Below are positions 1 through 8,500 of a stretch of DNA of 18,961 nucleotides, in pieces. Below the pieces are notes generated by a model, which ran no database searches, had not been told where the DNA came from, and worked only from the letters and a program-made list of their open reading frames with translations. The DNA is from Ramicandelaber brevisporus. Taxonomy: Eukaryota > Kickxellomycota > Ramicandelaberales > Ramicandelaberaceae. Within the stretch, counting starts at the first letter, position 1, and each line of letters begins with the position of its first letter. The stretch is from positions 1 to 18,961 of the forward strand of contig MU603015.1 of NCBI GenBank assembly GCA_025201865.1. The letters run 5' to 3'. Made by a program: the position numbers and the translations under genes.

Positions 1-157
1 GTTCGCGACAAGGTTAGCTGACTGTGTGGAGACGGCCTGGGGAATCGGGAAAGCAGGAACGCAAGGCTGGCGCAGCTGCAGGTGCGTGCGTGTGCTTTCG
101 TGCGGTTGTAGCGGTGGCTGTTGGCAGTGTGTGTGCCGATGCGAATGAGACGGCCGG

Positions 158-182
158 GGGTTGGTTGGTTGGTTGGTTGGTT
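158..182. repeat. GGTT tetranucleotide tract
   Basis: About six tandem GGTT units follow a run of Gs. It is a simple microsatellite. The paired Gs could allow a weak two-tier G-quadruplex, but nothing else points to a telomere or regulatory role. Confidence 0.8.
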
Positions 183-243
183 TCGCGCTTGCGCTGCTGC
201 TGGTCGGAGGAGGGGAGGGAGGGAGGAGATGGCTTGTGTCGCT

Positions 244-318
244 GTATATGTGTGTGTTTGTATGGCCGTATGTTTGTATGTGATACGTGTACGTGTATGT
301 ATGTGTATGTGTATAGTT
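244..318. repeat. TG/TGTA-rich microsatellite
   Basis: An alternating purine-pyrimidine tract made of TG, TGTA and TGTGTA units with interruptions. It is a degenerate dinucleotide microsatellite and accounts for the Y/V/C/M-rich peptides in overlapping frames. Confidence 0.75.
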
Positions 319-550
319 GAGGGAGGACACGCGCGCTCGTGGAAAATGAAGCGCTATTTGAATCGGGCAGACAGTGACTGCTGCGCAGGTCTGGCTTTGT
401 TTCGCAGTTGCAGCAGTTGTTGTTGTTGTCGCTGTCGCTGCAGTCGTTGCTGGTCGTAGAAAGGAGGAACGCCAGCGGACAAAGAAGATGGAGAGCGATG
501 GAGTGGTAGAGTGATGGAGCAGTGGGGAGGCAGAGCGGTTGAGCGGCAAA

Positions 551-595
551 GGCACAAAGGACAAGGCACAAAGAACAAGGAACAAGGGACAAAGA
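551..595. repeat. Degenerate ACAAGG/ACAAAG repeat
   Basis: Imperfect tandem units of six to seven bases of the form ACAAGG, GCACAAAG and AACAAGG run through this segment. It is part of the purine-rich plus strand. No coding content is seen. Confidence 0.65.
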
Positions 596-840
596 GCGAA
601 AGGAGCAAAAGGCAGCGCAAAGAGAGATATCGGCGGAGAGGGAAAAGAGGCTTGGCGGGATTGCTGTTCCTCAATTTAAACGGGGCTGAGCACGAGAGAA
701 AGGACAGGTGTCGAGGATTTGGGGTGCGAGGCTTGTCTGTTTTTGGACTGCTGGGGCTCAGGGAAGCGTGAATGAATGAGTGCGTGAATGCGTGCAAGTG
801 TGAATGGAGACGCTGGTCGTTCTTTGACGAAAGGGGGAAG

Positions 841-905
841 CACGCAAAGCGGCAAGGCGGCAAAGAGGAGCAAAGAGGCAAAGAGGCAGAGATGAAAAGA
901 GGAAA
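841..905. repeat. Degenerate GGCAAAGA repeat
   Basis: Imperfect units built on GGCAAAG/GAGCAAAGA/GGCAGAG repeat through this purine-only-like segment. It is probably a decayed microsatellite; no gene is supported. Confidence 0.65.
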
Positions 906-1121
906 GGATGAAAAGAGTCGTTGCTGGCAGCGTATGAACGAGCGTCAAAGGCATGCCGCGGCATGGCCCAGAGAGAAGCAGCGCAGGGTTCGCGCATGTG
1001 CGCAGACAGACACGGTTCACTGTCATTTCGATCTGGTGCCCCGCGCTTCGATGAGCTCACTGTGCTGTTGGGAAGGTCCCGACTCGATCTCGTCCACTGT
1101 CTGTCTCTGTACAATGTGCGC

Positions 1122-1270
1122 ACAGAACAGTGTCGAGCCGAGGCGAGTACAGAACAGTGTCGAGTTGAGTTGAGTTGAGTCGAACTGAGTCGAGTCGAAC
1201 TGAGTCGAGTCGAGTCACATCGAGTCGAACTGAGTCGAGTCATATCGAGCCGAGTCGAGTCGAGTCGAGT
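1122..1270. repeat. GAGTC pentanucleotide array with a 27-bp lead-in duplication
   Basis: A 16-base string beginning ACAGAACAG is present at 1122-1137 and again at 1149-1164. It then runs into an interrupted array of GAGTC/GAGTT units to about 1268, with AACTGAGTC variants giving higher-order periods. A five-base unit without stops encodes the same cyclic pentapeptide in all three frames of a strand (E-S-S-R-V on plus, D-S-T-R-L on minus), which explains long spurious frames here. Confidence 0.85.
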
Positions 1271-1419
1271 TGGGCAAAACAAAAAGCAAGCAAGCAAACA
1301 AGCCACCGTTTTGGCGTGACAGCAAGTCGCAGTGCCCCGAGCTGGAGCATATGCGGCCGGGGGCAGTCTGCGGTGCAAATCAATCGTGTGTTCAAGCGCA
1401 TTAAAATGAAGCAGGCAGT

Positions 1420-1620
1420 TTATTTCTGGCGGCGGGCAAACGGCGAGTAGCCGGCTGCGAAGGCACCGCGCGCGCCGTGCAGTCCGCCACGCGCAACCGG
1501 CGGACGCGCCATCTGCGTCATCTGCGCCATCTGCGCCATCTGTGGCATCTGTGGCATCTGCGTCATCTGTGGGCCGCCGCTGCCGCCGCCACCCGCTCCC
1601 TGCATCCGAACTACCGGCAT
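1420..1620 (-). CDS. Doubtful small Gly/Gln/Met-rich protein or terminal exon
   Basis: A minus-strand frame of 66 codons from the ATG at 1620, open upstream to a stop at 1681-1683. The product has a Gly-rich start, seven Q-M-[TPA] tripeptides, then an R/G-rich tail ending R-R-Q-K. Its stop codon overlaps AATAAA, as in the ADP/ATP carrier gene. Codons are G/C-ending, unlike the flanking repeats. A two-exon version can be drawn: ATG at 1830, donor GTAACT from 1794, acceptor CAG ending 1678, phase 0. It would overlap the 5' leader of the F-box gene antisense. No family is recognised. It may equally be an accident of the 9-bp repeat. Confidence 0.22.
   Translation of the reverse strand: MPVVRMQGAGGGGSGGPQMTQMPQMPQMAQMAQMTQMARPPVARGGLHGARGAFAAGYSPFARRQK
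1510..1572. repeat. Seven-unit 9-bp minisatellite
   Basis: Seven head-to-tail units of CATCTG followed by CGT, CGC or TGG. Being a multiple of three, the array keeps a frame open on both strands: H-L-[RW] on plus and Q-M-[TPA] on minus. The only variation is in one codon of each unit. Confidence 0.9.
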
Positions 1621-1823
1621 CTGGTGCGCCGGCGTGTAGTTGTGTTGCGCCTCAGTTGTTGGAATAGTATCCAGACTCTGTCACCCTTTGAACCTTCTAC
1701 TACTACTACAGAACACATCACACAGTAGTGTCAAGTGTCACAATAGCCTCTCAATTTTGACTTGGCATCTGGTGTCGAGCAGGGTCCCAGTTACCCCCCG
1801 TTGCTTGCTTTCACTTTTTGTGT

Positions 1824-1940
1824 ATGCCATTCTTTTTCTACCAACGAAATCGCTTCTCATCTCATGGCAACACAAACGATCGAGCTAGTGGTTCTCGACA
1901 ACCACAGCATACAGCGTCCAGCCACGGCTCGTCAGTATAG
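1824..1940 (+). other. Possible uORF overlapping the F-box start
   Basis: The ATG at 1824 opens a 38-codon frame that ends with TAG at 1938-1940, out of frame with and overlapping the main ATG at 1864. Its context is poor (T at -3). It matters only if transcription starts upstream of 1824, which the sequence cannot show. Confidence 0.3.
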
Positions 1941-3786
1941 CATCACTCGTGCCCTGACGCCGCGATATCCTCGTCAGTCTTCGTCAACATCTCCTTTTTC
2001 TATCGAGCGGATTCCAGTTGACATTTTTGCTCTCGTGTTCAGCTACTGTTCATTGAAGCTTCTGTCAACTTGCTGCACCGTTTGCAAGTCATGGAATGCA
2101 GTCGCTTCACCAGTTATGTGGAGAAATATCTCGCGAGTCCATCTCAAGTCACCACAGCTCATTTCTTGTCTACGTCGATTTGCATCTCAATCGACACGTC
2201 ATTTACACATTCCAGTGTCAATTTACAACGCCAACGTTCGTATTGACGATAACTCGGTGTGGAGAGTGCTTGGAAAGGCTCTGGAAGCGATCCCGTACTT
2301 GGCCTCGTTGCATGTGGATGTGCACGTGTCGTTCAAGTTTTTGCGCATGATCACTGCGCGGTATCCAGACCTGCGTAAAGTGATACTGCACACACCAGTA
2401 CGCTATGACCGACGTGGAGTTGCTGCGGTTTTGGCGCTGCCAATGTTGAGAGACTTGGAACTAAAGCAAAGTGCGGGCTCGTTTGATGACTTGGAGAGTG
2501 GCAGTGATGCTCTTGCAAGCGCTTTTGAGAGCTGCTCCCGGCATTCGGTTGCGCCGAATCGTACTCCCCATTTGCGCTCGCTCAGTATTACAGTACATGC
2601 TCTTACATCCGAGTTGGTTGGTGCGATTGCTACCTCATTCGGTCGTTCATTGCGTTCGTTCTCAGTGACGAGCAACGTCAGCCGTGGAGCGCTTGGCTTT
2701 ATCGAACGGATTGCTGCAGATATTGAAGATGGTGACCACCATGACAATGACAATGCCGATGCTGATTCGGATAGCACGAATAGCGATGCTGACGAGAATG
2801 GAAACAACGGAGCTCGTGCAAATGTTGGCAGACGATCAAGACGCCGCTCAGTCACGCACTCTGGTTTACTCGAAGCCGTACTGACTCGCATGCCACACCT
2901 CACCGAGCTCACTTTACCTGCTGTTGAGATTATTTGCGCCAAGAACATCATCGCGAGCGCCTTTGAGACGTTGCAGCGACCCGCTCGCAGGTATTTTGGC
3001 ATGGAGCCATCACTCACGAGTCCGCCACGCATCACTCAGCTGTCACTCAGCAGCACCGAGTTCGAAAATGGCATTCCAATGTTTGGGCAACGTGTCAGTC
3101 GTGGCCTTTGCAACTTTCTCGAACACGACACACTCGGCTTCCAGCTGGCACAGGTCACCGTTCCCACAACATTTGAATGGACAACCTTGGACCTGTTAAC
3201 CACAATGTTGCTATGCTGTCCAAATATAGCGTCATTCGCACTTGGCAACTTACACCACATTCCCGTGTCACACATTACACCACAGCTGTTTGCTGGCTGC
3301 CCAAAGCTGAGCCGATTGGTATTGGACCATCTCAAAGATATTCCACCGCTTCTCAAAGATCCTGAGGGTCTCAAATCGTGCCCATTTGCTCCAACGCTTC
3401 GGTTGTTGTCCATCAACAAGTGTGGCAATGCAGCTCCGTTTGGTGGCCAATCTGCACCTGATTGGGATATGAGCAGTGTATTTGAGAACATTATGCAAAG
3501 CTGTCCTGGATTGGATAAGCTTTATATGACCAACTGCGGTGCTGATGAGAATCTCGCAAAGAAAGTGCACGATGGTATCAAAAATGGCACTCGCACACCC
3601 CACTCACGCAACTTCCATTTGGATCTCAGCTACAATGGAAAGATTACAGATTCAACAGTGGAGCAGCTGCAGGAATGCATTCCGCATCTCGTGCGACTTA
3701 CATTGGATGGAACCGGTGTTTCGCAGTACATTCGAAACAAGTTTGCGCCTGTTGAAAGCAATCCCCCTATACTGGCTTTTTATTAA
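1864..3786 (+). CDS. F-box protein with leucine-rich-repeat-like C-terminal region
   Basis: A 640-residue intronless protein. Residues about 50-90 form an F-box: I-P-V-D-I-F at the start, then a cysteine-containing helix, C-K-S-W-N and a final M-W-R-N-I. F-boxes bind Skp1, so the family role is substrate adaptor of an SCF ubiquitin ligase. The rest looks like degenerate leucine-rich repeats (L-x-x-L-x-L segments, for example around residues 350, 400, 480, 520 and 590-620), the usual substrate-binding part of FBXL-type proteins. An acidic D/N-rich insert with a following R/S cluster lies at about 286-335. The start is the first ATG in frame; the frame is open upstream to a TAG at 1744 but only via TTG. 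The ATG context is middling (C at -3, G at +4). The substrate is unknown. Confidence 0.82.
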   Translation: MATQTIELVVLDNHSIQRPATARQYSITRALTPRYPRQSSSTSPFSIERIPVDIFALVFSYCSLKLLSTCCTVCKSWNAVASPVMWRNISRVHLKSPQLISCLRRFASQSTRHLHIPVSIYNANVRIDDNSVWRVLGKALEAIPYLASLHVDVHVSFKFLRMITARYPDLRKVILHTPVRYDRRGVAAVLALPMLRDLELKQSAGSFDDLESGSDALASAFESCSRHSVAPNRTPHLRSLSITVHALTSELVGAIATSFGRSLRSFSVTSNVSRGALGFIERIAADIEDGDHHDNDNADADSDSTNSDADENGNNGARANVGRRSRRRSVTHSGLLEAVLTRMPHLTELTLPAVEIICAKNIIASAFETLQRPARRYFGMEPSLTSPPRITQLSLSSTEFENGIPMFGQRVSRGLCNFLEHDTLGFQLAQVTVPTTFEWTTLDLLTTMLLCCPNIASFALGNLHHIPVSHITPQLFAGCPKLSRLVLDHLKDIPPLLKDPEGLKSCPFAPTLRLLSINKCGNAAPFGGQSAPDWDMSSVFENIMQSCPGLDKLYMTNCGADENLAKKVHDGIKNGTRTPHSRNFHLDLSYNGKITDSTVEQLQECIPHLVRLTLDGTGVSQYIRNKFAPVESNPPILAFY

Positions 3787-3883
3787 ATTAAGTGAACTTG
3801 AAGAATATTCGTCTAGCTAGTATTAAAGTTACCATACGAATTATGATAATAATAGTAATAATAGTAATAATCAAAAGTTGATT
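3787..3883. terminator. Short shared 3' region between convergent genes
   Basis: This 97-bp gap holds the 3' ends of the F-box gene (plus) and the ADP/ATP carrier gene (minus). It is AT-rich with TAATAA/TAGTAA units at about 3846-3871. The AATAAA of the carrier gene (3888 to 3883 on minus) overlaps its own stop codon. No AATAAA is seen for the F-box gene. The two transcripts probably overlap or end within a few dozen bases of each other. Confidence 0.5.
3846..3864 (-). repeat. 19-base AU-rich 3' element, copy 1
   Basis: The plus-strand 19-mer ATAATAATAGTAATAATAG occurs here and, identically, at 17977-17995. On the transcribed minus strand it begins 20 bases after the carrier stop codon. In the second copy it begins two bases after the RanBP1 stop. 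It could be a 3'-end or stability element, or just a similar trinucleotide microsatellite. Confidence 0.45.
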
Positions 3884-4804
3884 TTATTTCTTGAAGTCGA
3901 GAGCGGCCTGGATCTCGCCATAGATAACAAGAACAAGAGCACCGCCGGTACCACGAATGATGTTGGAGAGGCCTCCGTGGAAGAACGCCTTGCTACCTTC
4001 CTTCTTGTAGAGCTGCATGAAGCAGTCGAAGGAATTCTTGTACATAATCTTACCAGTACCAGACTGCATCATCATACGGCGACGAATTGTATCAAGTGGA
4101 TACGACACCGTGCTCGAAACCGCAGTGACAACCTGTGCCACCATCCAAGACTTCCACCAGACTGGCTTGACACCTTCACCGAAGATGACGGACTTGGCAG
4201 TGTCGTAGCCACCAAAGTAGGCAGCGCGGTATACAATCGCGCCAACAACCGAAACGGTAAAGCCCTGGTACAGACCCTTGTACCCGTCCTTCTTGTAAAT
4301 GGATGAGATGCAATGGCCGAGACCAGTGAACTGGCGAGTCTCGCCTTTGCCAATGTCGGCAGCCATGCGGGTACGAGCAAAGTCAAGCGGGTAGGTAACG
4401 GCCAGAGAAGTGGCACCAGCGAGACCACCAGAGGCCATGTTGGCAGCAAAGAACTTCCAGAAGTCGGTCTTCTGGGAATACTTTGGGAACAAGTTCTTGT
4501 AAGTGTCCTTGAAGGCAAAGTTCAAGGCCTGGGTTGGGAAGTAACGAAGGATGTTCGGAACTGTACCGCGCCACAGCGAGAAGAAGCCTTGCTCCTTGGG
4601 CACGCGAACAAAGGCATCGATGATGCCCTTGTAGCGCTTGTCGGCGGCAATCTGGCCGGAGGAAGCCTGGACCTGGAGGAGCAGCTTGACACGCTCGATC
4701 GGGGCAACGACAACACGCGATACACCGGCGGAAACACCACCGGCAGCCATGTCAAGCGCAAAGTTCTTGGCGCGGTCCGAGAAGTTCTGCGGGGTTGAGG
4801 CCAT
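3884..4804 (-). CDS. Mitochondrial ADP/ATP carrier
   Basis: A 306-residue protein of the usual length for the adenine nucleotide translocator, which exchanges cytosolic ADP for matrix ATP across the inner mitochondrial membrane. The three carrier repeats each show the P-x-[DE]-x-x-[RK] motif: P-I-E-R-V-K at 35-40, P-L-D-F-A-R at 139-144 and P-L-D-T-I-R at 236-241. The last runs into R-R-R-M-M-M (241-246), the signature that separates ADP/ATP carriers from other members of the SLC25 family. No N-terminal targeting peptide is expected or seen. The start has A at -3 and G at +4, a good context. Codon choice is strongly biased to C/G-ending codons, fitting high expression. A CT-rich tract lies 18-54 bases upstream. 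Equivalent to yeast AAC/PET9. Confidence 0.97.
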   Translation of the reverse strand: MASTPQNFSDRAKNFALDMAAGGVSAGVSRVVVAPIERVKLLLQVQASSGQIAADKRYKGIIDAFVRVPKEQGFFSLWRGTVPNILRYFPTQALNFAFKDTYKNLFPKYSQKTDFWKFFAANMASGGLAGATSLAVTYPLDFARTRMAADIGKGETRQFTGLGHCISSIYKKDGYKGLYQGFTVSVVGAIVYRAAYFGGYDTAKSVIFGEGVKPVWWKSWMVAQVVTAVSSTVSYPLDTIRRRMMMQSGTGKIMYKNSFDCFMQLYKKEGSKAFFHGGLSNIIRGTGGALVLVIYGEIQAALDFKK

Positions 4805-4821
4805 TTTTGAAATGGTTTGTT

Positions 4822-4858
4822 GAAGAGAGAAAGAGAGAGAGAGGGAAGAGGAGGAGGA
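4822..4858 (-). promoter_or_regulatory. CT-rich tract upstream of the carrier start
   Basis: On the minus strand this is an almost pure pyrimidine run ending 18 bases before the ATG. Such CT boxes just upstream of the transcription start are common in strongly expressed fungal housekeeping genes, which suits this gene. No TATA box of canonical form is visible near it. Confidence 0.35.
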
Positions 4859-4894
4859 TTTATGGAAAGCTTGATTTCAGTGTGCTGAATAATG

Positions 4895-4917
4895 TGATGA
4901 TGATGATGATGATGATG
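4895..4917. repeat. TGA trinucleotide microsatellite
   Basis: Seven or so tandem TGA (ATG) units followed by six Gs, lying in the leader/promoter region of the ADP/ATP carrier gene. Simple repeat. Confidence 0.85.
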
Positions 4918-5564
4918 GGGGGACACACTGAAAGCTCTTCATTATAGTGGCTTAAAATGAGGGCTTGATATAATTAAGAGTTCACCTGGCCAAAATTGAT
5001 GTCCGTGCTTGGATATACGTCGGGTAACACCGGCTTGAGCAATGACGACTGATTTCCTCTCGGATAGTTTACATCATTGAATATTGGGGGGGGAGGGCGG
5101 AACTGTCGATGTGAGCAAGTCACGGCAACTGTCAGAGAATACACGTGTGCTGGAAATCCGCAGCTGTAACATGGAAATTAAGGATTAACCCGACAACCGC
5201 CATTGCTCAAAGAAAGAGGATAAATTAGTTTAACTGCTTTTGAAAAGGAGGGTTTGTTGTATTCAAGATTTAGATTTGCTCTTTTTGAATGAGTTTAAAG
5301 TCGCTTTGTATGGAATAGCACTTTTTGATTTACAGATAGTGTCTGATCGATTTAAGCATATTGCAGTTAGAGTAAATACAGATTATCATGACCGATCAAA
5401 CTTTTAAAGGAAACGAAAAGAGAAGGAAAAAAGGAAGAGAATGAGAAAGAGAAAGAGAAAATAAAAACACAAAGAATAATTTATGACCCAATGGAATAAG
5501 TTAAAGAGTGATTTTTAAGGTTTATACGAAAGACAGCAAAGGGAGAAGTGCCAGAAAGGAGATT

Positions 5565-8500
5565 TCAGCAAGCGGTGGCAACAATGGCCTGCATGTATTT
5601 CTGATACATGGCGCCATATGTACGAACAGTTGCCCCATCCTTGACACCAACGTCGGCTGGTGACATGCGACGCAGCGCTGAGAGTTGCTGCAGAAGAGAA
5701 GCCCGAAGCTGGCGCGAGTTCATGGATGCCAATAAAGCCGACTTGATTTCGATTTCTGGATCAGCATTTGAGGCACTGGGCACAGCCTTTCCAGTGGCAG
5801 GCTTGCTGCTGACAGGCTCACACTCAACGTCAGAATCAACCACGGTGGAAACAGTTTCGGTATCTTCATCGTCGTCGCCGACTGAAAGAGCATTGGCTGC
5901 CACGGCTGCGGCTATCTCAGCGGCAACTTCAGCCTCGCGAACGGAGCGCCAAATGTACCAGCGAGTGGCCATAGCAGTGTTGGCAGCCATGAATTCAAGA
6001 CATTTGATGATGGAGTCAATTGTGCTCAGGTCCTGCTGGCCAGCCGCCGCCAATGCGAGCATAGTTGTCCCGCTGCTGCCGCTAGCATTCTTCATGCGAG
6101 AAGCTTCGGCACGCTCATATATGGCATTGGCCTGCTCAAGTTCACCAGATACAGCAGTGGCCACAGCAGCAATAACCAACGAGATGTAGACACAGCGCGG
6201 ATCATTGGCAACCAACGGGGACTTGGCCAAAATCATCATGGTGGCCGCTGCCAGTTCAGAGCGTCGCTGGCTAACGGGTGCATTCCACGCGGATGCATTC
6301 TTGCCAGATGAAACAGATGCATCAGAGGATGAGCCGGATGAAGAGAAGACACGGCAATGGGCTAAAAGACTAGCTGCAGCGAAGCCACACCAGCGAATGA
6401 GTGGGTTTGGGGAGCCATGCGTGAGAGATCCAGCAGCGGCAATCTCTGGGACAGCCTCGGGCATCTTGTCGCTTATAAAGGAACGAAGCGCATTGGCGAG
6501 ACTGTGGAGACCGGCAACATCGGCGCAGGCAGCAACAGGCTCACCGTGGCGGCCAATGCGACGCTGCAAAGACTGGTTAGCAATTACACCATCATAATAG
6601 GCAACACGGGCAGGATCAGCACGCAGTTGAGAAGCAAGCTGAACCAAGGCACGATTCTCGGGCGATGGAGTTGGGCTTGATGCTGAAATGCCTGAGAGAC
6701 TGCGACCGAGAATTGTAGTCACAAGTGCACGAGTTGTCTCGGGTGGGACGGCAACTGCAAACTTGGCATGGGTTAGCACATAGTGAACATGAAGAGCAGC
6801 AGCCATTCGGATACGCTGGAGCAATGGTGTGCGCAGCGATGGATCACGAGAGATGATGTACAGCGAAGCCAGTGTGTGAGCACGGTGGCCAATGGAACGA
6901 AGAGTCGGTGGCTCAAGCAATTCAAGTTCGCACATCTGGAGGAGGACCTCAGCACGCACATTCACTGCACCATTACCGCTGGCATTTTCATCGGCAGCAG
7001 AGTCGGCTGAGCCGTTACTTGCACTGGTTGACGTGGTGTTGCTGCTGCCGACATCGGAGGAGTCAGATGAAGCGGACTCAACAATCTTCTTGGACTTGAA
7101 TGCCAGGATGTTACGGAATGAGTAGCGGGCCATGCTCCACAGCGCAGTTGCAAAGGATGCAAGCGGATGGGCTGGAACATAGTGGCCATGAACAGCCTGG
7201 GCAGTGTCACGCAGAGAGCTGTAGCGGTCCTTGAGAGCCTGGTCGTTGACTTGGAGAGCACGACGAGTCTTTTCAGTGCCGGTGCAGCTGGCTTTGATTG
7301 CATTGGCAAATCCAAAGATACGAGCGAACACTCCGTCCAGGTACAGATACATCAACAGGCACAGAGTGAATACAATGGTGGGCAGGAAGCTGGACCACTG
7401 GAGGTTGGCGACTGAGCTGGCACTAATAAAACTGCTGCTGTAGACCGAATCGTCCATCACATGAGCAGCCTGATGAGCGCTGTGAGAGTGTGGATATCCA
7501 GCAGCTGCTGCAGTAGCAGCACCGTCGCCGGACGAAGTTGAAGAGAATGGCACACCAAAGAAGGAGATGCCCATGAACACAGCCAGCAACAAACGAGGTG
7601 CAACGCCGCCACCAGAAGGAGAAGCTGTTGAGCGAGTTGGAGAGAATTCACCACCGCTGTCAGAGAACACACCAAGTGACGCTGGAGACAGAATGTCGGC
7701 AAAGTCAGATGCTGACGAAAGACGCTCGCGCTTGATACGATGCACTTCCACATCATCGCGTGATGACGTGGATGAGGCGGCGGGGCTGGGTGGATCCATC
7801 GGAGCTGCCTGAAGACTGAGCGGGTCAATAATGGACGGAGCACCGCCAAGGGAGTTTGGATCCGCATAGCCCTCAACAAATGGACAGTCTGGAATCTCAG
7901 ACTTGAGTTTACCGATTTCACTCAATATGGTAGAAACAAACTCCTGTCCACCAGGGAACGACTCCAACGCTGCTTTGAATGCTGCACTTTCTCTCCGCAG
8001 GCGCTCAACTGACTTACGCAAGTAATAAATGTATTCTGTACCTTTGCGCAGAACAATGGCCTTATTATTGCGGCTAGTGGCTACAATTCCATCAACAATG
8101 ATTTCGTTACCAGTAAGCGGGCCTTCCATGTAGTCATCGCCATCGTCCTCTTCATCTACTTCGCCTGCACGACGCTTGCGGCCCTTCTTGACTTCATGGG
8201 GCAGCAATGGCTCGGCCGATGGAGGAACTGGATAGCACAGAGCAGGCACTGCATTGCGCAAGTCCTTAATACGATCGTTGATGTTATTGCGATAGCGCCT
8301 CTCGATTGCATTGTGAGCCTTCTTGCGTCCTTCCGCGGCCTGCTGTTTCGTCTTGGCAGATTGCCGACCGCGTCCCGCTGGAGCAGCTGATGCTGTAGAA
8401 TTGTCGACTGTTGGACCAGTTACAAGTGTGGCAGGAACATCACGGGCGGCATTCAATGCGAGTGTGCTGGCAGACTCTTTGATATCAATTGTGGATGAAG

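Larger units (their letters stand above)
1..1410. other. Gene-poor, low-complexity intergenic stretch
   Basis: No convincing gene is seen here on either strand. Open frames exist (the longest is a 192-residue minus-strand frame ending at 14), but their products are low-complexity peptides built from microsatellites, without a recognisable domain. From about 400 to 1000 the plus strand is strongly purine-rich (AAGG, GGCAAAG, GAGAG), so the minus strand is a long CT-rich tract. CT-rich tracts precede start codons elsewhere in this window (ADP/ATP carrier), so part of this stretch could be the promoter of a minus-strand gene beginning left of base 1. That is inference. Confidence 0.6.
4805..5564. 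other. Intergenic: carrier promoter and SREBP 3' region
   Basis: No gene is seen in these 760 bp. Both flanking genes run leftward, so it should contain the SREBP 3' UTR (right side) and the carrier promoter (left side). It holds a CT-rich tract, a TGA-repeat, an eight-G run at 5086-5093 and a purine-rich stretch at about 5404-5465. On the minus strand CCAAT reads at 5087-5083, about 280 bases before the carrier ATG. I looked for a tRNA B-box and found none. Confidence 0.6.

Noticed and set aside
158-182. GGTT array as telomeric or subtelomeric repeat
   Set aside because: Only about six units, no known telomere unit such as TTAGGG, and it lies between other unrelated microsatellites.
14-592. 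192-codon minus-strand frame
   Set aside because: Its peptide is made of translated microsatellites (Y/T/H/I and S/L/C runs) with no domain, and long stop-free stretches are expected in this pyrimidine-rich repetitive strand.
1122-1270. CRISPR-like array
   Set aside because: The units are contiguous five-base repeats without spacers, and the genome is eukaryotic.
1762-1863. N-terminal extension of the F-box protein from TTG at 1762
   Set aside because: Non-ATG start; an ATG at 1864 is available and the extension has no conserved feature. The same reasoning was used for TTG extensions of SREBP, acyl-CoA synthetase and Elg1.
4313-4798. 161-codon plus-strand frame over the ADP/ATP carrier
   Set aside because: Antisense to strongly codon-biased, highly conserved sequence, which often leaves a long open antisense frame; no domain seen.
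4805-5564. tRNA gene in the intergenic gap
   Set aside because: No sequence matching the B-box (GGTTCRANNCC) with a paired acceptor stem could be found by eye on either strand here or in the other gaps.
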